Shown here piece after piece: positions 22,849-26,195 of a stretch of DNA of 26,195 nt. A program made the position numbers and the translations under genes. Below the pieces are notes generated by a model. The model had not been told where the DNA came from. It saw nothing but the letters and a program-made list of their open reading frames with translations, and made no database searches. Origin of the DNA: Owenweeksia sp964619125 (GTDB taxonomy: Bacteria; Bacteroidota; Bacteroidia; Flavobacteriales; Schleiferiaceae); NCBI GenBank assembly GCA_964619125.1, contig CAZUCA010000046.1:1-26195 (forward strand). The letters are read 5' to 3'. How positions within the stretch are numbered: position 1 is the stretch's first letter; each line of letters starts with the position of its first letter.

Positions 22849-25800
22849 TTAAAGCTTAATATTAAATCCTCCCATGATGGTGCGTGCCTGGGGGTAAAAT
22901 CCATAGTCAATACCGGCGGAGAGGGTGCCGCCAAAATTGCCGATGTCAGGATCATAGCCCCGGTAGCCGGTAATTGTTATCAGGTTGTTGGCAGCGGCAT
23001 AAATCCTGAATGAATGCACCCCTAAAGCCTTCACCCAACTGCGGGGTAAGGTGTAGCCCAGCTGCAGGTTTCGCATGCGCAGAAAAGAGCCATCTTCAAC
23101 GTAGTAATCTGAAAACACAGTGTTGCGGGTAGTGCCGGTAGTAACCCGGGGATGCTCATCAGTAGAACCGGGACCGGTCCAGCGATTGATTACATAGTCC
23201 AGCTGGTTGGCATAGGGTTGCTGGCGCTCGTAGTTGCGGATAATTTCCTGGCCCATGGCAGCGTACAAGTTGCAGCCCAGATCAAAGCCCTTGTAGCGGG
23301 CCGTAAGGTTGAGCCCCATGGTAAAATCCGGAATAGGAGAGCCGATTTCAACCCGGTCAGAGGCATCGTTAAAATTTATCTTACCATCACCATCCTGGTC
23401 TACATAGCGCAGGTCACCGGGACGGGCCCCCTGCTGAACCACTGGCGAATCGTCAATCTCCTGCTGGGTTTGAAAAACCCCATCGGTTTCAAAACCTATG
23501 AAATAGCCAATTGGATGCCCTACCTCGAAGCGCGTAGCCACATTGCCGCCCACGCCAAATTGGGCGCCGGGTATAAATTCCACTCCTTCGGGAACCCTGA
23601 CCACCTCATTACGCAAATGAGTAAGATTGAAGTTTGCAGAGAAAATAAAGGGTTTGGTATAGGAAGTAGTGTATCCCAGTTCCAGCTCCACTCCTTTGTT
23701 AGATACATCTCCGGCGTTGACAAAAGGCGGAAAGCCTCCGGCACCATAGGTACCCAGCACGGCCGATACGTCGGGCTGAAAAAGCAGGTCGTAGGTGTTT
23801 TTAACGAAGTAGTTCAGGGTAACATCCACTGCCCGCATCACCTTCATATCCAGTCCCAGGTTAAACTGGCGGGTGGTTTCCCACTTCAGGTCAGGGTTTG
23901 AGGCCCGGCCAATGGCAACCCCTGAGGTGATGATATCGTCCCAAACATATACCCCTTCACCATTGAGCAGAGCGCGATAGGCGAAATTGGGAATCTGGTC
24001 ATTGCCTGACACCCCGTAGCTCACCCGTAGCTTGGCAAAATCAATGGCTTGAATATCATAAAATGACTCCTGGGAAATAACCCAGGCCGCCGAAGCGGCG
24101 GGAAAAACACCATAACGATTGTTTTCTCCGAATTTTGAGGAACCATCACGGCGCAGCATGGCCGAAAATAAATAGCGGCGGTCATAGCCATACTCGCCCC
24201 GGATAAAAGCCGAAAGCAGACGCTCTTCAAACTGAAAGGAGCCGGCATTATTGAGGAAGCCTCCTTCGGCCTGGCTCGCCGATACATCGGCAAAATCAAT
24301 AGAATTGTTGGGAATGCCAAAGGCAGTGGCATTCAATCCTTCTCCTTCACGGTTAAATACTGACGCCCCTACTGTTGCCTTTACCGCGTGTATTTCATTA
24401 AAGCGGCGGTCATAATTGAGGAAACTCTCAAAAGTAAGGTCGATATAACTATCGCGGTTTTCATATACGCTCGCGCCCCGCTCCAGGTATACGCTATCGG
24501 CAATTTCCACCCGTGGTGATTCAAGATCGGCATTGAGAGCAGTATTCTGCGCCTTACCAGGACCATACCAAACCAAAGGAGAAAACACCTTGCCGTCAAC
24601 CGAAGCGTAATTGTAATTGAAGCGGTTGGTAAAAGTGAAGTGCTCATTAATATCATATATCAGCTCTTCCTTACCCACAAATTTGTTGACTTTCGACTCG
24701 TTGTAGGTATTTTCGATCTGAGCAAGGGGGTTGATAATATCACTCACCAGCTCCAGGTAGCTGTAATGGCCATCAACAGTGCGGACCGGCTCGGTGGGAT
24801 AGGCATTAACGGTGTTGTAGAGCACCGAACCAATGCCGTTTTCCGGCAGAGTGTTGCGGCTTTCATTGGTATAGAGCAACACGCTGTTGAGCTTGAGCTT
24901 AGAGGACATTTGCAGCCCAATATTTACCCGGCCGTTGTAGCGGGTAAAGTTGGCTTTCTCAAGGCCCACGATCCCGTCCTGCGAAAAATAGGAACCGCCA
25001 ATAGAATAAGTGGTATTCTCGGAACCTCCATTAACACCAATATTGTAGTTCTCTACCGGTGCCGTTTGAAAAACCTCACCCTGCCAGTCGGTTCCTTCTC
25101 CCAATTGGGTATTGGCAAAAGGCTGGCTTTGTCCGCCGTTGGCAAAGGCATTGTTTTTTATAATAGCATATTCGGTGGCATTGAGCAATTCGAGCTTACG
25201 GCTGGTTTGCTGCATACCATAGTATCCACTCAGTTCAAATTGGGGCTCTTTACCCAGGCTGCCCTTTTTGGTTTCAATTATTATCACGCCATTGGCCGCC
25301 CTTACCCCATAAATGCCGGCGGTGCCATCCTTGAGTACATTTACCGAAGCGATATCAGCCGGGTTGAGAGCATTGAGGCCCTCCGAATCATAAACAATGC
25401 CATCCACTAAAATTAGGGGATCATTATCCCCAAAGGTGGAGAGGCCGCGGATACGGATACTGGTAGCTCCACCGGGTGAGCCCGAATTGGTGTTGATGGT
25501 TACACCCGACACCTGTCCCTGTAAGGCCTGATCAAAACGGGGAACATTGAGCTTTACCAGTTCCTCCCCTTTTACGCTGGAGATGGCCCCGGTTAGTTCC
25601 TTTTTGGTGGAGGTACCATAACCTACTACCACCACTTCATCGAGCGCGGTGCTACTGCCCTGCAGGCTTACATTCAGGGTATTTGAAGCAGGAACCCTTT
25701 GACGCAAACTCTCGTAACCCAGAAAGGAAAAAATAAGGGTATCGCCTGAAGCGGCGGCGATGGTGTAGCGTCCCTGGCCATCGGTTACTGTACCCCGGGC

Positions 25801-26004
25801 GCTTTTAGCATGGATCACATTTACCCCTGGCAGCGCTTCACCGGTTTTACCATCACTCACCTGCCCACTAATCTGGCGCAGCTGGCTATAACCCAGTAAC
25901 GGCATTATTAAAAAGACCAAAGTCAATAGCAGGCCCCTGCCGGCTGCAGTAACCCTGCTGGGAGAGGTCGACCTCAATTCAGAGCGTGAATCGCAATTAG
26001 TCAA
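22849..26004 (-). CDS. susC: SusC/RagA family TonB-dependent outer-membrane transporter
   Basis: This 1051-residue transporter imports oligosaccharides. It has a signal peptide (GLLLTLVFLIMPLLGYSQ), a carboxypeptidase-like domain (about 44-112, ISGQVSDGKTGEALPGVNV), a TonB-box-like DEVVVVGYG, a plug (about 130-245) with SIRIRGLSTFGDNDPLILVDG and GVRAANGVIIIETKKG, and a long barrel ending YPQARTIMGGFNIKL. The first possible start is TTG at 26004, behind an in-frame TAA four codons earlier; the only ATG near the N-terminus (residue 34) would remove most of the signal peptide. A non-ATG start is therefore likely. It is the first gene of susC-susD-PKD lipoprotein. Confidence 0.95.
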   Translation of the reverse strand: MTNCDSRSELRSTSPSRVTAAGRGLLLTLVFLIMPLLGYSQLRQISGQVSDGKTGEALPGVNVIHAKSARGTVTDGQGRYTIAAASGDTLIFSFLGYESLRQRVPASNTLNVSLQGSSTALDEVVVVGYGTSTKKELTGAISSVKGEELVKLNVPRFDQALQGQVSGVTINTNSGSPGGATSIRIRGLSTFGDNDPLILVDGIVYDSEGLNALNPADIASVNVLKDGTAGIYGVRAANGVIIIETKKGSLGKEPQFELSGYYGMQQTSRKLELLNATEYAIIKNNAFANGGQSQPFANTQLGEGTDWQGEVFQTAPVENYNIGVNGGSENTTYSIGGSYFSQDGIVGLEKANFTRYNGRVNIGLQMSSKLKLNSVLLYTNESRNTLPENGIGSVLYNTVNAYPTEPVRTVDGHYSYLELVSDIINPLAQIENTYNESKVNKFVGKEELIYDINEHFTFTNRFNYNYASVDGKVFSPLVWYGPGKAQNTALNADLESPRVEIADSVYLERGASVYENRDSYIDLTFESFLNYDRRFNEIHAVKATVGASVFNREGEGLNATAFGIPNNSIDFADVSASQAEGGFLNNAGSFQFEERLLSAFIRGEYGYDRRYLFSAMLRRDGSSKFGENNRYGVFPAASAAWVISQESFYDIQAIDFAKLRVSYGVSGNDQIPNFAYRALLNGEGVYVWDDIITSGVAIGRASNPDLKWETTRQFNLGLDMKVMRAVDVTLNYFVKNTYDLLFQPDVSAVLGTYGAGGFPPFVNAGDVSNKGVELELGYTTSYTKPFIFSANFNLTHLRNEVVRVPEGVEFIPGAQFGVGGNVATRFEVGHPIGYFIGFETDGVFQTQQEIDDSPVVQQGARPGDLRYVDQDGDGKINFNDASDRVEIGSPIPDFTMGLNLTARYKGFDLGCNLYAAMGQEIIRNYERQQPYANQLDYVINRWTGPGSTDEHPRVTTGTTRNTVFSDYYVEDGSFLRMRNLQLGYTLPRSWVKALGVHSFRIYAAANNLITITGYRGYDPDIGNFGGTLSAGIDYGFYPQARTIMGGFNIKL

Positions 26005-26072
26005 AATATCAGCTTGTTAGTTAGTATTGCCGTTCGTTGAACGATGATTTAAGTCTGCGTTCAGGACACTTC

Positions 26073-26099
26073 ACACTCCCTATATATTATATGGAGTGT
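26073..26099. promoter_or_regulatory. Inverted repeat upstream of susC over an AT-rich core
   Basis: ACACTCC (26073-26079) and GGAGTGT (26093-26099) are perfect 7-bp inverted arms around a 13-bp AT-rich core that contains TATAAT on the minus strand. On the minus strand TTTG (26112-26109) lies upstream at promoter-like spacing. It is a candidate operator or promoter, 69 bp before the susC start. Confidence 0.45.
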
Positions 26100-26166
26100 A
26101 GAGCTCAGCAAAGCAGACCGCTATCCATCCTTCAACCTTAATATCATTTGCTGTCGGAAATTACAT

Positions 26167-26189
26167 CTTTTGGTTAAATTTACCAAAAG
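26167..26189. promoter_or_regulatory. 23-bp palindrome far upstream of susC
   Basis: CTTTTGGT (26167-26174) and ACCAAAAG (26182-26189) are perfect 8-bp inverted arms around a 7-bp A/T spacer. There is no T-run placed as in a terminator. It has the shape of a dimeric repressor or activator site, 163 bp before the susC start; the regulator gene may lie beyond the right edge. Confidence 0.45.
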
Positions 26190-26195
26190 CTAAAT

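Noticed and set aside
23152..23901. 249-residue plus-strand open frame (and similar frame at 24640-25410) opposite susC
   Set aside because: It is a shadow of the susC coding frame, with no family motif of its own.

Overview
The window looks like chromosomal DNA of a marine-type Bacteroidota, probably Flavobacteriales-like; genus not determinable by eye. The evidence is a SusC/SusD pair, many lipoproteins, a type IX secretion C-terminal domain, a PgpH-type 7TM-HD protein, and two near-consensus Bacteroidota -33/-7 promoters (TTG, 19-20 bp, TAnnTTTG). A run of 10 N at 8312-8321 shows the contig is a scaffold.

Region 1 (1-530) is a minus-strand tRNA cluster: promoter, tRNA-Ser(GCT), a broken 5' half of tRNA-Pro carrying an inserted repeat, an intact tRNA-Pro(TGG) and its terminator, followed by palindromic repeats. 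Region 2 (640-7880) holds housekeeping and envelope genes: two small paralogous proteins of unknown function, a 7TM-HD phosphohydrolase, a thiolase with a downstream NlpC/P60 peptidase, an orphan UmuD-like S24 peptidase, and a convergent OmpA-lipoprotein/DUF4382-lipoprotein pair. Region 3 (8381-11734) is a 1117-residue secreted protein with GEVED, Asp-box repeats, a duplicated beta-rich module and a T9SS sorting domain. A bestrophin-like channel follows.

Region 4 (13040-16170) is the most unusual part: five tandem copies of a small secreted six-cysteine protein (four intact, one pseudogene). They share CCCPPGW, a Dx(N)xDGxxC loop and a C-terminal KDNNxPC...PC tail. Each copy is preceded by its own version of a conserved leader (TTGAAGTTCCG-like) with a -7-like box; three of the intact copies also have a clear terminator of their own. 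I recognise no named family. It looks like an expanded set of independently expressed, secreted, disulfide-rich and possibly Ca-binding proteins.

Region 5 (16279-17379) is a membrane protein of the DUF6544 type. Region 6 (17537-26195) is a beta-1,3-glucan (laminarin) utilization locus: a GH17 lipoprotein on plus, and on minus SusC, SusD, a PKD-containing glycan-binding lipoprotein, an internal terminator, then a GH16 lipoprotein. SusC/SusD and the binding protein would capture and import oligosaccharides released at the surface by GH16 and GH17. Two inverted repeats upstream of susC are candidate regulatory sites.
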